Counted from the first letter of the stretch, positions 35,207 to 44,628 are shown. The stretch: 64,000 bases of DNA from Salsuginibacillus kocurii DSM 18087 (GCF_000377705.1 NZ_KB898623.1:186001-250000); one strand, 5' to 3'. Numbers and translations: made by a program. Notes: generated from the sequence alone by a model not told the origin.

Positions 35207-38200
35207 TTATTTCGCATAGTTTGTTTCTATCCATTCTTGAATCGAAGCGGGCTCTTGTTTGCCTTCTTCCATTGACTGAATTAATTCCTGTAATGTCTCT
35301 GGATTAGTCACAATGGTCTTCCGGTGAATAAGAGCCTGCCGCCTTTCTTCTTTCCCTGTAGATTCTCCTTTTTTCGGGATATTGATGAAGGCTACAGCTT
35401 CTTCTGAAGCTACCCAGTCTTCAAACGAAGGACCATCAGCTTCGTTATCTTGCTTATCTATCAGCGTATACCCTTTCGCCTGCAGCACCTCGAGTGCTTG
35501 CTTACAGGCCGGATATTCAGTTGTGTGAATATCTGTATAGACTGAGCCCTTTTTCTTATACAGTGCAGGGATTTGAGCTTCAGACCACGCAAACGCTTGA
35601 TTCAAGGCCTCTTCTTTCGTATAGGCAAGACTCATTAATTCACCGGTAGATTTCATTTCTGCACTTAAAATCGGATCTAGCCCTGGTAATTTATCATTTG
35701 AAAACACCGGTGCTTTGGCAGTGTAATAAGGTGTTTCTCGTTTCAACCCTGTTTCGCCGCCTGTTAGTTCAGGTAATGTTTTGCCAAGCAACAGCTGAAT
35801 GGTTAGGTCGATCATGTTAACTCCGGTTACTTTTGAAAGAATCGGTACAGTACGTGATGCGCGCGGATTCACTTCAATCACATATAGTTTTTCGCCCTGG
35901 TATACAAATTGAACGTTGAAAATCCCTCGGAAATTCATTCCTTTCGCGATCGATCGCACATCTTCTTCTAAATGCTTCAACGTTTCTTTGGAGATGGAAT
36001 AGGGCGGTGTTACGGCCATGGAGTCACCAGAATGAACCCCGGCCCGTTCTACATGTTCAAAAACCCCAGGGATAAGAATTTCTTCCCCATCTGTTAAAAC
36101 ATCTACTTCAAGTTCTTTTCCTGGCATAAAGGCATCAATTAATATCGGATAATGAACGGCTTCGCTCAAGTCACTCAAATAAGCCGTTAATTCCTCTTCA
36201 GTTGCTTGAATTGTCATGCCTTGACCACCAATAACATAAGAAGGACGCAGTAATACGGGATATCCAATCTCTTTCGCTTTATCAAGAGCATCTTCTTTAT
36301 TTACAGCTGTTACGCCTGGAATATGGGCAACATTCACCTCATTCATTAAACGGTAAAAGCGATCACGGTCTTCAAGTTGATCGATCGTATCTGAATCTGT
36401 TCCTACAACAGGCAGACCGGCAGCTTCAAGCTCTTCTGTTAGTGAAATGCCTGTTTGTCCCCCCAGTTGAACAATCACTGCCTGAACTTGCTCACGCTCA
36501 GCAACTTGTACGACATCTTCTGCAGTCAACGGTTCAAAATAAAGACGGTCGGCCGTCGCATAATCAGTACTCACCGTTTCAGGGTTGTTATTCATGATGA
36601 TCGTTTCGTAACCTGCACGCTGTAACGCAAAAACACCATGGACCGAACAGTAATCAAATTCTACTCCCTGCCCGATCCGAATCGGACCTGAACCGATTAC
36701 GAGCGCTTTTTTAGAGTTAGAGGTTGGTTCATCATCATGCTCGCCTTGATAGCTAGAATAAAAATAAGACGTCTCGGCAATAAATTCTGCTGCACATGTA
36801 TCTACCATGTTGTAAGAAGGCGTGCAGCCCGTTTCAAGTCGATGCGTGAGAATGTCTTGAGACTTAACGTCCCATTGGCTGGCAAGCCATTCATCGGAAA
36901 AGCCGAAACTTTTCCACTGCCGTAATTTATCAGCTGGAACAGCACTCCATTGATACGCTTTAATCTCTTCTTCCATCGCAATTAGCTTAGAAAAGCTATC
37001 TATATAGAAGGAGTGAATTCCAGTTTCCTTACGAATTTGCTCTTTGTTATCACCACGGCGCAATAGTTCCAACACGACAAAAAAGCGGCGGTCATCTTGC
37101 TTACTTACATCATCCCATAGTTCTTGCTCGCTTTTCGTTTTTAAATGCTGCAATTCCAATCCTACTTCACGAATATCTAAGGAGCGGACAGCTTTTTGTA
37201 AGGCCGCTTCTAAATTTCGTTCAATCGCCATGACTTCGCCGGTAGCTTTCATTTGCGTTCCCAACTTCCGGTCAGCATGGACAAATTTATCAAACGGCCA
37301 GCGCGGCATTTTTACGACTACATAATCAAGAGCAGGTTCAAAGCTGGCATAAGTATAACCTGTCACCGGATTTTTCAGCTCATGCAAATGATAACCGAGG
37401 CTTAACTTTGCCGCCATCCGTGCAATCGGATAGCCTGTCGCTTTGGATGCTAGTGCGGAGGAACGGCTGACCCGGGGATTTACTTCAATTAGATAATACG
37501 ATTTGCTGTTAGGGTCGAGCGCAAACTGGATGTTGCAGCCGCCTACAATGCCTAGGGCACGAATGACTTTTATCGATACGGAGCGAAGCATTTGATACTC
37601 TACATCTGTCAACGTCTGCGAAGGGGCGGTAACGATCGAATCACCGGTATGAACGCCAACTGGATCAATATTTTCCATATTGCAGACCGTAATGCACGAA
37701 TCATTCTCATCGCGCATGACTTCATATTCGATTTCTTTATAGCCAGCAATACTTTTTTCTACTAGACATTGATTGATTGGGCTCATTTCCAGTCCCGCAC
37801 TCATGATCCGCTTTAATTCATCTTCTGATTTGGCGATACCTCCGCCGCCACCCCCCAATGTATAAGCCGGCCGTACAATAATCGGATAACCGACACCACC
37901 AGCAAATTCCAATGCACTTCCTACATCTTCTACAATTTCACTTTCAGGTACAGGTTCATTTAGCTCATTCATTAAACTGCGAAAGGCTTCCCGGTCTTCG
38001 CCTTTAATTATCGATTCAATCGAAGTACCGAGCAGTTTCACGTTATAGCTTTCCAGAATGTTCTCTTCATATAGCGATAAGGCTAAATTCAGCCCTGTTT
38101 GGCCGCCTAATGTGGCGAGTAGTCCATCAGGACGTTCTTTTTTTATAATTTCTTCAACGGATTCTTTCGTTAATGGTTCGAAATAAACAGCGTCAGCGCA

Positions 38201-38377
38201 AGCATCATCCGTCATGACAGTCGCTGGATTATTATTCAAGAGAATGACACGCACACCTTCTTCTCTAAGCGCTAAACAAGCTTGCGTGCCAGAATAATCA
38301 AATTCCGCTGCCTGCCCGATCACAATCGGGCCTGAACCGATTACGAGCACACTTTGAATCGATTCATTTTTAGGCAT
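35207..38377 (-). CDS. carB: Carbamoyl-phosphate synthase, large subunit (arginine operon)
   Basis: CarB uses ammonia from CarA, bicarbonate and two ATP to make carbamoyl phosphate. The 1056-residue product contains two homologous ATP-grasp halves, each beginning with the VLVIGSGPI(V/R)IGQ motif (near residues 10 and 560), and a C-terminal MGS-like regulatory region. Its end (EWIETNYAK) is short compared with the pyrimidine-operon enzyme, as expected for the arginine-specific form. It overlaps carA by 8 bases. The split between two carbamoyl-phosphate synthases is usual in bacilli. Confidence 0.96.
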   Translation of the reverse strand: MPKNESIQSVLVIGSGPIVIGQAAEFDYSGTQACLALREEGVRVILLNNNPATVMTDDACADAVYFEPLTKESVEEIIKKERPDGLLATLGGQTGLNLALSLYEENILESYNVKLLGTSIESIIKGEDREAFRSLMNELNEPVPESEIVEDVGSALEFAGGVGYPIIVRPAYTLGGGGGGIAKSEDELKRIMSAGLEMSPINQCLVEKSIAGYKEIEYEVMRDENDSCITVCNMENIDPVGVHTGDSIVTAPSQTLTDVEYQMLRSVSIKVIRALGIVGGCNIQFALDPNSKSYYLIEVNPRVSRSSALASKATGYPIARMAAKLSLGYHLHELKNPVTGYTYASFEPALDYVVVKMPRWPFDKFVHADRKLGTQMKATGEVMAIERNLEAALQKAVRSLDIREVGLELQHLKTKSEQELWDDVSKQDDRRFFVVLELLRRGDNKEQIRKETGIHSFYIDSFSKLIAMEEEIKAYQWSAVPADKLRQWKSFGFSDEWLASQWDVKSQDILTHRLETGCTPSYNMVDTCAAEFIAETSYFYSSYQGEHDDEPTSNSKKALVIGSGPIRIGQGVEFDYCSVHGVFALQRAGYETIIMNNNPETVSTDYATADRLYFEPLTAEDVVQVAEREQVQAVIVQLGGQTGISLTEELEAAGLPVVGTDSDTIDQLEDRDRFYRLMNEVNVAHIPGVTAVNKEDALDKAKEIGYPVLLRPSYVIGGQGMTIQATEEELTAYLSDLSEAVHYPILIDAFMPGKELEVDVLTDGEEILIPGVFEHVERAGVHSGDSMAVTPPYSISKETLKHLEEDVRSIAKGMNFRGIFNVQFVYQGEKLYVIEVNPRASRTVPILSKVTGVNMIDLTIQLLLGKTLPELTGGETGLKRETPYYTAKAPVFSNDKLPGLDPILSAEMKSTGELMSLAYTKEEALNQAFAWSEAQIPALYKKKGSVYTDIHTTEYPACKQALEVLQAKGYTLIDKQDNEADGPSFEDWVASEEAVAFINIPKKGESTGKEERRQALIHRKTIVTNPETLQELIQSMEEGKQEPASIQEWIETNYAK

Positions 38378-39452
38378 ATACGGGTTCTCCTTTCTTCTTG
38401 TAAATTAAGTTGGTAAATTCCTGAAAAATCTCTTCTGTATCGGCCGGACCCGGGTGAGCTTCCGGGTGAAATTGAACCGATAAAATGTCGAGACTCTCAT
38501 GTTCAAGCCCTTCTAAAGAATTATCATTCACGTTGATAAAACGCGGGCGGAAGTCGCTGTTTTCAAGGGAAGCTTCAGTAACTACATAACTGTGGTTTTG
38601 AGAGGTCATATATACCCGTTTGGAATGAATGTCCTGCACAGGTTGGTTTGCGCCGCGATGGCCGAAGCGAAGTTTTTTCGTATCTCCACCAAAAGCCAAA
38701 GCAAGAAGCTGGTGACCTAAACAAATGCCAAGCGTTGGATAACAAGCTGCAAGCTTGCGTATTTTACCAAGTTCATTTTCGACTTGTTTTGGATTTCCAG
38801 GTCCATTTGAAAGCAGGAGGCCATCCGGTTTTAACTCGTGAATGCGCTCTTCAGAAGTGTGATAAGGAAGAACACATACTTCATAACCGCGATGAACAAG
38901 TGCCTCTACCATGGATGATTTATAACCAAAATCTAGTAACGCAATCCGTTTTGCTCCGCTTCCATATGTTTCTTCTTCCGCTACCGACACCTCGTCAATC
39001 ACATGTCGTTCTCCAAGCGGAGTATATACAGAAAAATCAATGGGTTGTGCTTTAGTCGTAACAACTGCTCCCATATCTCCATGTTCACGGATCCGTTTCA
39101 CGAGCGTCCTGGTATCCACATTGGTAAGAACTGGAACTTGGTGATAAAGCGCCCAGGCAGCAAGTGATTGATTAGACTGATAATGGTAGCCTTCGTGATG
39201 ACATGAACTTAAGACAATGGCTGCGGGTTGAATTTCTTTACTTTCAATATCGGTATCGTTAATTCCGTAATTACCGATTAACGGATACGTGAACACGACG
39301 ATTTGGCCTTTGAAGGAAGGATCGGTTAAAACTTCCTGATAGCCTGTCATTCCAGTGAAAAATACAGCTTCTCCGTAAATCTCGTCATTTGGTGTATGAA
39401 TGAATTCACCTGTAAAGGTTCCTCCATTTTCAAGGACAATGTGACCTTTCAT
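38370..39452 (-). CDS. carA: Carbamoyl-phosphate synthase, small (glutaminase) subunit
   Basis: CarA hydrolyses glutamine to supply ammonia to CarB. The 360-residue product has the class I amidotransferase triad: Cys in LGICLGHQLLALAFGG, with the downstream His/Glu in VQFHPEAHPGP, plus SNGPGNP. GGAGGGG precedes ATG 39452; a TTG two codons upstream is less likely. Member of the argCJBD-carAB-argF operon. Confidence 0.95.
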   Translation of the reverse strand: MKGHIVLENGGTFTGEFIHTPNDEIYGEAVFFTGMTGYQEVLTDPSFKGQIVVFTYPLIGNYGINDTDIESKEIQPAAIVLSSCHHEGYHYQSNQSLAAWALYHQVPVLTNVDTRTLVKRIREHGDMGAVVTTKAQPIDFSVYTPLGERHVIDEVSVAEEETYGSGAKRIALLDFGYKSSMVEALVHRGYEVCVLPYHTSEERIHELKPDGLLLSNGPGNPKQVENELGKIRKLAACYPTLGICLGHQLLALAFGGDTKKLRFGHRGANQPVQDIHSKRVYMTSQNHSYVVTEASLENSDFRPRFINVNDNSLEGLEHESLDILSVQFHPEAHPGPADTEEIFQEFTNLIYKKKGEPVYA

Positions 39453-39505
39453 ATCCAATCCCCTCCTTCATGGTTGGTTGTTTGTTTACTTTCTTAGTCT
39501 TTTCT

Positions 39506-40666
39506 TTATGAATGAACATAGGTTACGGTTTCTTCAATAAGGTCGGCTGCCTGCTTTAACTCGTCTTCGTTTATCGTTAACGGTGGCAGCAAGCGAATCA
39601 CATTCGGCCCGGCATTTAAGACAAGCAATCCTTTATTTCGCAAGGCTTGCATGTATTCCACCACATTTTCGGTAAGATCGAGCCCCACCATTAAACCTTT
39701 TCCGCGAATTTCTTTTACATGATCTAGTGACGCAAGCCGATCGGTTAAAAGTTGGATGAACTCTTCTCCTTTTGTTGTAACCTCTTGTAAAAAGTCAGGC
39801 TCAAAGGCGACGTCCAACGTAGCTGAGGCTGCTGCCATTGCCAGGGGATTACCGCCAAAGGTGGAACCATGAGAACCAGCAGAAAATGCATCTTTCAATT
39901 TCTGCTTTCCTATGACTGCGCCCACAGGAAAACCATTCCCTAAGCCTTTAGCTACCGTTACAATATCAGGGTCCAACCCTTCATGCTGATATGCAAATGG
40001 CTTTCCTGTCCGGCCAATCCCGGTCTGGACTTCATCAATGACAAGCATGGCATCATATTGTTTTGCAAGTGTTTGCGCTTTTTCTAAAAATGAAGTGCTG
40101 CCAACACGAATGCCACCCTCTCCTTGAATAACTTCTAACATGATGGCAGCAGTCTCCTCATCCACTTCTTCTTCAAGTGCAGCTGCATCATTAAATGGGG
40201 TGTAGGCAAACCCAGTCAGCATCGGGCCGAAACCTTGTTGAATGGACTCTTGGCCCGTGGCTGCCATCCCGGCATACGTGCGGCCATGAAATGAGTTTAC
40301 ACAGCTTACAATTTTTGTTCGGCCGGTCGCTTTGCGAGCTAATTTAATAGCCGCTTCATTAGCTTCTGCTCCGCTGTTGCAAAAGAAGACCTTCCCACCA
40401 TTTATTGCTTGGTCAGTAAGCTGGCCTGCTACTTTTTCTTGCAAGGGGTAATGAAAAAAGTTTGAGCCGTGCCATCCTTTTTCTAACTGTTCTTCAATCG
40501 CAGCTTTCACTGTTGGATGATTATGTCCTACATTTACAACCCCAATACCAGACATGAAATCAAGGTATTTATTATGGTCTGCATCTTCAATAGTTGTTCC
40601 TTCTGCCCGTTCAAATGTAAGGGGCCAGCGTTTATACGTTTGAAAAAGTGCACTTTCTTCCGGCAT
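39506..40666 (-). CDS. argD: Acetylornithine aminotransferase
   Basis: ArgD is a PLP enzyme that transaminates N-acetylglutamate semialdehyde to N-acetylornithine. The 386-residue class III product has CNSGAEANEAAIKLARK, the PLP-contacting VIDEVQTGIGRTG and the Schiff-base lysine in TVAKGLGNGFPVGAV. GGGAGG precedes ATG 40666, and argB ends 13 nt upstream. Operon position identifies it as ArgD rather than another class III enzyme. Confidence 0.95.
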   Translation of the reverse strand: MPEESALFQTYKRWPLTFERAEGTTIEDADHNKYLDFMSGIGVVNVGHNHPTVKAAIEEQLEKGWHGSNFFHYPLQEKVAGQLTDQAINGGKVFFCNSGAEANEAAIKLARKATGRTKIVSCVNSFHGRTYAGMAATGQESIQQGFGPMLTGFAYTPFNDAAALEEEVDEETAAIMLEVIQGEGGIRVGSTSFLEKAQTLAKQYDAMLVIDEVQTGIGRTGKPFAYQHEGLDPDIVTVAKGLGNGFPVGAVIGKQKLKDAFSAGSHGSTFGGNPLAMAAASATLDVAFEPDFLQEVTTKGEEFIQLLTDRLASLDHVKEIRGKGLMVGLDLTENVVEYMQALRNKGLLVLNAGPNVIRLLPPLTINEDELKQAADLIEETVTYVHS

Positions 40667-40679
40667 GCAGTTATCCTCC

Positions 40680-41462
40680 CTAGTTTATACTTTGTATCGG
40701 AGCTTTCTGAATGGCGGTCCCTGGTATAGTCTGTTGTTCATTTTCCTCCGTTGCTGCACCGTTAGTGATCGTAACCTTTTGAATCGACCCTTCCAAGCAC
40801 TGAACTGCAGCTTTCACTTTAGGGATCATTCCTCCGTAAATGGTTTCATTTGTAATCAATTGATCAATCTCATCTACAGTGACATACTCCAATACTTGAT
40901 TGCCTTTTAAAATTCCATCAACATCTGTAATAAATAACATTTCTTCAGCTTGGAGAGCATCAGCTACTGCTGCGGCTGCACTGTCTGCATTAACGTTCAG
41001 CCTTTCTCCTGCACCGTTGGAAGCGATCGGTGCGATACAAGGAATATAATCCTGTTCTAATAAGGAATGAATAAAAGTTGTATTTACTTCTTTCGGCTGG
41101 CCTACTAAGCCAAGCCGCTCATCGTTAACTTGCTCCGCTACAATTAACTGAGCATCTGTTCCGGATAAGCCAATCGTTTTTGCCCCGCATTGTTCAAACT
41201 TTGAAACAAGCTGACGCTGAACTTTTCCACAAAGAACCATCTCCGCAATATCAAGTACTTTGGCGTCTGTTTGCCGGAGTCCATCTACAAAATACGGCTC
41301 GACGTTTAAAGCCTCTAGCATATTATTTATAGCTGGTCCTCCACCATGTACGAGGACTGGATATTTCCCGCTTTTTTTCAAATTTACGACGCGTTCGAAA
41401 AATGTGTCCGTCAGTGACTCAATGGTTGACCCTCCACATTTAATCACCACTATCTCTTTCAT
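40680..41462 (-). CDS. argB: Acetylglutamate kinase
   Basis: ArgB phosphorylates N-acetylglutamate. The 260-residue product has the amino-acid-kinase fold: IKCGGSTIE at the start, LVHGGGPAINNML, NVNADSAAAAVADAL and LFITDVDGIL. The length fits the short ArgB of bacilli lacking the N-terminal helix of arginine-sensitive forms. Between argJ and argD on one strand. Confidence 0.95.
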   Translation of the reverse strand: MKEIVVIKCGGSTIESLTDTFFERVVNLKKSGKYPVLVHGGGPAINNMLEALNVEPYFVDGLRQTDAKVLDIAEMVLCGKVQRQLVSKFEQCGAKTIGLSGTDAQLIVAEQVNDERLGLVGQPKEVNTTFIHSLLEQDYIPCIAPIASNGAGERLNVNADSAAAAVADALQAEEMLFITDVDGILKGNQVLEYVTVDEIDQLITNETIYGGMIPKVKAAVQCLEGSIQKVTITNGAATEENEQQTIPGTAIQKAPIQSIN

Positions 41463-41494
41463 ATACCGACCGTCCTTTTTACTTAAACTGAAAG

Positions 41495-42727
41495 CTACGT
41501 ACGATAACCTGCATTAATACGTACATATTCGTAAGACAAATCACAGCCCCAGGCCTTTGCAAAGCCATCTCCTTGCTGTAAGTCTACGTGAAACGTAACC
41601 GTGTCTTGTTGTAAGTAAGCCGTTGCCTCTTCTTCTGAGAAAGAAACCGGTCGGCTGTCTTTTAAGGTTTGAATTGGACCGATGGCAATATCAATCGTTT
41701 CAGGGTTGATGGTGGCGCCGCTGTAACCAATCGCACAAATGATACGCCCCCAGTTTGCATCTGTTCCGTATACTGCTGTTTTTACAAGGTCAGAGCCCAC
41801 CACTTGCTTGGCAACCTGCCCAGCTTCTTCATCATTGACCGCCCCGCTCACTTGCACTTCTACAAGCTTACTTGCTCCTTCACCGTCGCGAGCAATTTTT
41901 TTAGCGAGGATTTCACATGTTTCTTTTAAAGCAGCAAGAAATTGATGCCAATCCGAATGCTCCGGATTCAGTGGTTCATGTTTGGCATGCCCATTTGCCA
42001 TGACGACAACCATGTCATTCGTTGACGTGTCTCCGTCTACGGTAATTCGATTGAATGTTTTATCTGTAACAGTCGATAAAGCATGTTGCAGCCAATACGG
42101 CGAAATATTTGCATCCGTTGTAATAAAGCTGAGCATCGTTGCCATGTTTGGGTGAATCATGCCTGATCCTTTTGCCGTTCCGCCGATAGCAACCGGCTCG
42201 CCGTCAATACTGGTTCGAAAGCAAGCGTGCTTTTTCACTTTATCCGTTGTTAATATAGCTTCGTTAAAAGCATCGGCCTCTGTAAATGTTGGTCCTGGCT
42301 TCAGCGCCTCAATCCCGGGAATGATTTTATCCATAGGCATTGGCTCGCCAATGACTCCAGTGGACGTGACGGCTACTTCAGTTTCCGCAAGGCCAAATGT
42401 TGCTGCACTTTTTTCCCGCATCTGAAGTGCATCTTTCATACCTTGTTCTCCAGTGCACGAATTTGCATTACCGCTATTAACTACAATAGCCTGCAGTGTG
42501 CCGTCCTCAGCAATACTTTCCTTCGTTACTTGAAGAGGGGCAGCTTGAATTTGATTTAACGTATATACAGCCGCTGCGGAAGCAGGCTGGTCGGATAGGA
42601 TTACACCGAGGTCTTTGCGTTTTCGCTTCACTTTGGTATGGAATCCAGCTGCTGTAAATCCATTGGGTGTCAAAATACTTCCGCCTTCTACTTCTGTAAT
42701 CTGTTCATTCAATGTTAGTTGCCCCAC
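41495..42727 (-). CDS. argJ: Bifunctional ornithine acetyltransferase/N-acetylglutamate synthase
   Basis: ArgJ recycles the acetyl group from acetylornithine to glutamate. The 410-residue precursor contains the self-cleavage motif KGSGMIHPNMATML; cleavage is between Ala196 and Thr197, the latter becoming the catalytic N-terminus of the beta chain. The C-terminus carries NRITVDGDTSTND-type and YSYEYVRINAGYRT-like family segments. Located between argC and argB, 32 and 19 nt apart, with no separate promoter visible. Confidence 0.95.
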   Translation of the reverse strand: MGQLTLNEQITEVEGGSILTPNGFTAAGFHTKVKRKRKDLGVILSDQPASAAAVYTLNQIQAAPLQVTKESIAEDGTLQAIVVNSGNANSCTGEQGMKDALQMREKSAATFGLAETEVAVTSTGVIGEPMPMDKIIPGIEALKPGPTFTEADAFNEAILTTDKVKKHACFRTSIDGEPVAIGGTAKGSGMIHPNMATMLSFITTDANISPYWLQHALSTVTDKTFNRITVDGDTSTNDMVVVMANGHAKHEPLNPEHSDWHQFLAALKETCEILAKKIARDGEGASKLVEVQVSGAVNDEEAGQVAKQVVGSDLVKTAVYGTDANWGRIICAIGYSGATINPETIDIAIGPIQTLKDSRPVSFSEEEATAYLQQDTVTFHVDLQQGDGFAKAWGCDLSYEYVRINAGYRT

Positions 42728-42746
42728 AACAAATCCCCTCTACTTT

Positions 42747-43787
42747 CTATGGATAAATCGGAACGATATCTAGACCGCTCTTTTCGTCAAAGCCGTGCAT
42801 CACATTCATATTCTGTATCGCCTGGCCAGAAGCGCCTTTTACTAAATTGTCAATCACACTTACGATTGTCAGGCGCCCGGTGCGTTCATCGATTGTTAAA
42901 CTTATATCACAGTAATTGCTTCCGTACGTTTCTTTTGTACTTGGAAAACAATCTGAGGTTCGAACTCGGATAAACGGTGCATCTTTATACACATCGGTTA
43001 ATACCTGCAAGTGATCAGCTGCTGATGCACCCGTTTCAGTTGGTTCCGCATAAATAGTTGCCATAATTCCTCTAGGTATAGGCAAGAGATGCGGAGTAAA
43101 TGTTAGTGTTTCTCGGGCTCCGCGTACAGTTGAAAGTTCTTGTTCCATTTCTGGCAGGTGTTTATGCTGATTTACTTTGTACGTCTTAAAATTTCCGGAA
43201 AGTTCACTAAAATGAGTCATTTCCGAAGGAGAACGACCTGCTCCTGTTGTCCCTGTTTTCGCGTCAATGATAATACTGTCGGCTTTAATCATATCCTGCT
43301 CTACTAGTGGTAGCAGCGGAAGCAGTGAAGCCGTTGGATAACAACCTGGATTTGCAATAACTTGAGCTGTTGCAATGGCCTCATTGTTCCATTCTGTCAA
43401 TCCGTAAACAGCTCGCTCAAGCAGGGCCGGTCCTGCTGTATTCTGTCCATACCACTCTCGGTACGTACTCTCATCATTAATGCGCAAGTCTCCGGACAAA
43501 TCAATCACTTTAGCGTGCGAAGAAAGAATTTTCTCTGTCCATTCCGCAGAAACCCCTGCTGGCGTTGATAAAAAGACGACATCATATTGATTGGAAACCA
43601 GACTGTCATCAAGCTGTTCTAATGTTTTTTCCTGAATCGAATTCATATGCGGATAATTTTTATTCAAAGCTTCCCCTGCTTGGGAAGAAGAAAATAGTGT
43701 AATGTCTGAAACATGCGGATGTTGATGCAAAAGTCGAAGCAGTTCAATTCCACCATAACCTGTAGCGCCTACCACGGCAATATTCAT
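42747..43787 (-). CDS. argC: N-acetyl-gamma-glutamyl-phosphate reductase
   Basis: ArgC reduces N-acetylglutamyl phosphate to the semialdehyde. The 346-residue product has the dinucleotide-binding VVGATGYGGIELLRLL and the catalytic Cys149 in ANPGCYPTA, with the later HKHLPEMEQEL histidine. First gene of the operon, preceded by a strong promoter that contains an ARG box, so arginine should repress it through ArgR/AhrC. Confidence 0.96.
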   Translation of the reverse strand: MNIAVVGATGYGGIELLRLLHQHPHVSDITLFSSSQAGEALNKNYPHMNSIQEKTLEQLDDSLVSNQYDVVFLSTPAGVSAEWTEKILSSHAKVIDLSGDLRINDESTYREWYGQNTAGPALLERAVYGLTEWNNEAIATAQVIANPGCYPTASLLPLLPLVEQDMIKADSIIIDAKTGTTGAGRSPSEMTHFSELSGNFKTYKVNQHKHLPEMEQELSTVRGARETLTFTPHLLPIPRGIMATIYAEPTETGASAADHLQVLTDVYKDAPFIRVRTSDCFPSTKETYGSNYCDISLTIDERTGRLTIVSVIDNLVKGASGQAIQNMNVMHGFDEKSGLDIVPIYP

Positions 43788-43834
43788 AAAGTTGCACCCC
43801 GTTCTATCTTTATACGAATTAACTAGTAACTCCT

Positions 43835-43863
43835 ATTATAGAAATGAATAAAAATTAATGCAA
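43835..43863 (-). promoter_or_regulatory. argC promoter with ARG box (ArgR/AhrC operator)
   Basis: On the minus strand TTGCAT (43863-43858), 17-nt spacer, perfect TATAAT (43840-43835). The spacer is filled by an ARG-box-like element: on the plus strand ATGAATAAAAATTAATGC (43844-43861), close to the CATGAATAAAAATTCAAG operator of B. subtilis argC (from memory). A weaker second element with GTGAATTACTG lies about 45 nt upstream (near 43895-43905). Confidence 0.85.
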
Positions 43864-43983
43864 CTGTATTTTTATATTTTCTTTACATTTTTATTGTGAA
43901 TTACTGCGCCCATTCGTAAGAACATGGATGAAACCCCTATTTCTCTGGATTTATTAGCTTTTATACAACTAGGTAAAAGCCAT

Positions 43984-44023
43984 AAAAAAACCTTAGCTTT
44001 CCCCAAAAGAGAGAAGCTAAGGT
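43984..44023 (-). terminator. Terminator of the ctaG-SCO-selenoprotein cluster
   Basis: ACCTTAGCTT (43990-43999) / AAGCTAAGGT (44014-44023) is a perfect 10-bp stem with TTTTTTT following on the minus strand, 9 nt after the stop at 44033. Confidence 0.93.
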
Positions 44024-44032
44024 ATTCATTCC

Positions 44033-44545
44033 TTATTCATTTTCATTCAATGCGTCTTGAATGCGTGCTGCTGTGTCTTCCATTTGCTCTGCAAAGTGAT
44101 TATTTTCATGGCTCGTCAGCACTTCGCCATTTTCATCTAATACGCTAAAGCCACGCAACGCTTGTTCCTCGTCCCCCATGTCCGTATGTGACATGATCGT
44201 TAAGTCAGGGTCAGACAAAATTGTATAATCTATACCTGCTGCTTCTTTGAATTCTTCATGGTTAGCTGGGGGATCAGCACTGATTGCATAATAATCGAGG
44301 TCCATTTCATCAAATCGTTCCTTCTCTGCTTGCAGCTGCACGAGCTGCTGTTGGCAAAGACCTCAGTTTACTCCGGTAAAATGAAATAAGACAGTGGGCC
44401 TCTCGTTGTTAGCAAGTGATACTTCTTCATGTTCTTCATCCAAAGCTGTAAGCTCTTCTTCTTCGCCGTCACCACAGGCTGCAGCTAGAACGGCAAAGAT
44501 AAGTACAGTAAGCAGCATAAGGATTGATTTTTTATAACCATGCAT
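44033..44545 (-). CDS. Probable selenocysteine-containing redoxin lipoprotein (peroxiredoxin/thioredoxin-like, UxxC)
   Basis: Two abutting frames join into one 170-residue protein if TGA at 44365-44363 is read as selenocysteine. The N-part has a lipoprotein signal (VLIFAVLAAAC), an acidic linker and the strand TVLFHFTGVN. Then comes U61-G-L-C64, QQQLVQLQAEKERF and YYAISADPP, matching the AhpC/TSA pattern vvLvF..xWCPxCrxqLxqL...aiSaD, so U61 sits exactly at the first redox cysteine. No other in-frame stop or frameshift exists, and a good stop and terminator follow. A SECIS-like hairpin is at the right distance. ATG 44545 follows GGAGGAG and AAGGGGGAG. Third gene after ctaG and SCO; probably an extracytoplasmic thiol or peroxide reductase. 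An automatic annotator would split or call it a pseudogene. Confidence 0.85.
44332..44348 (-). promoter_or_regulatory. Candidate bacterial SECIS hairpin
   Basis: On the minus strand GCAGCT-CGTGC-AGCTGC forms a perfect 6-bp stem with a 5-nt loop; the loop starts 20 nt after the TGA, and its second base is G. A lower extension TTTGC/GCAAG (5-9 and 30-34 nt after TGA) competes for the last two stem bases. From memory, bacterial SECIS elements have the apical loop about 16-37 nt after UGA and a G in the first two loop positions, so this qualifies. Confidence 0.75.
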
Positions 44546-44628
44546 CTCCTCCACTCCCCCTTTCTTAGGATCAAACTGATTATACTGTAGCGGTTGAGTC
44601 AATAAGCGTCAATAATTATGCTTGATTG

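Noticed and set aside
44033-44602. Reading the redoxin region as a truncated lipoprotein plus an orphan fragment (pseudogene)
   Set aside because: There is only one stop, exactly at the redox position, with intact fold on both sides, good start, terminator and a SECIS-like hairpin. Decay would usually leave additional defects.
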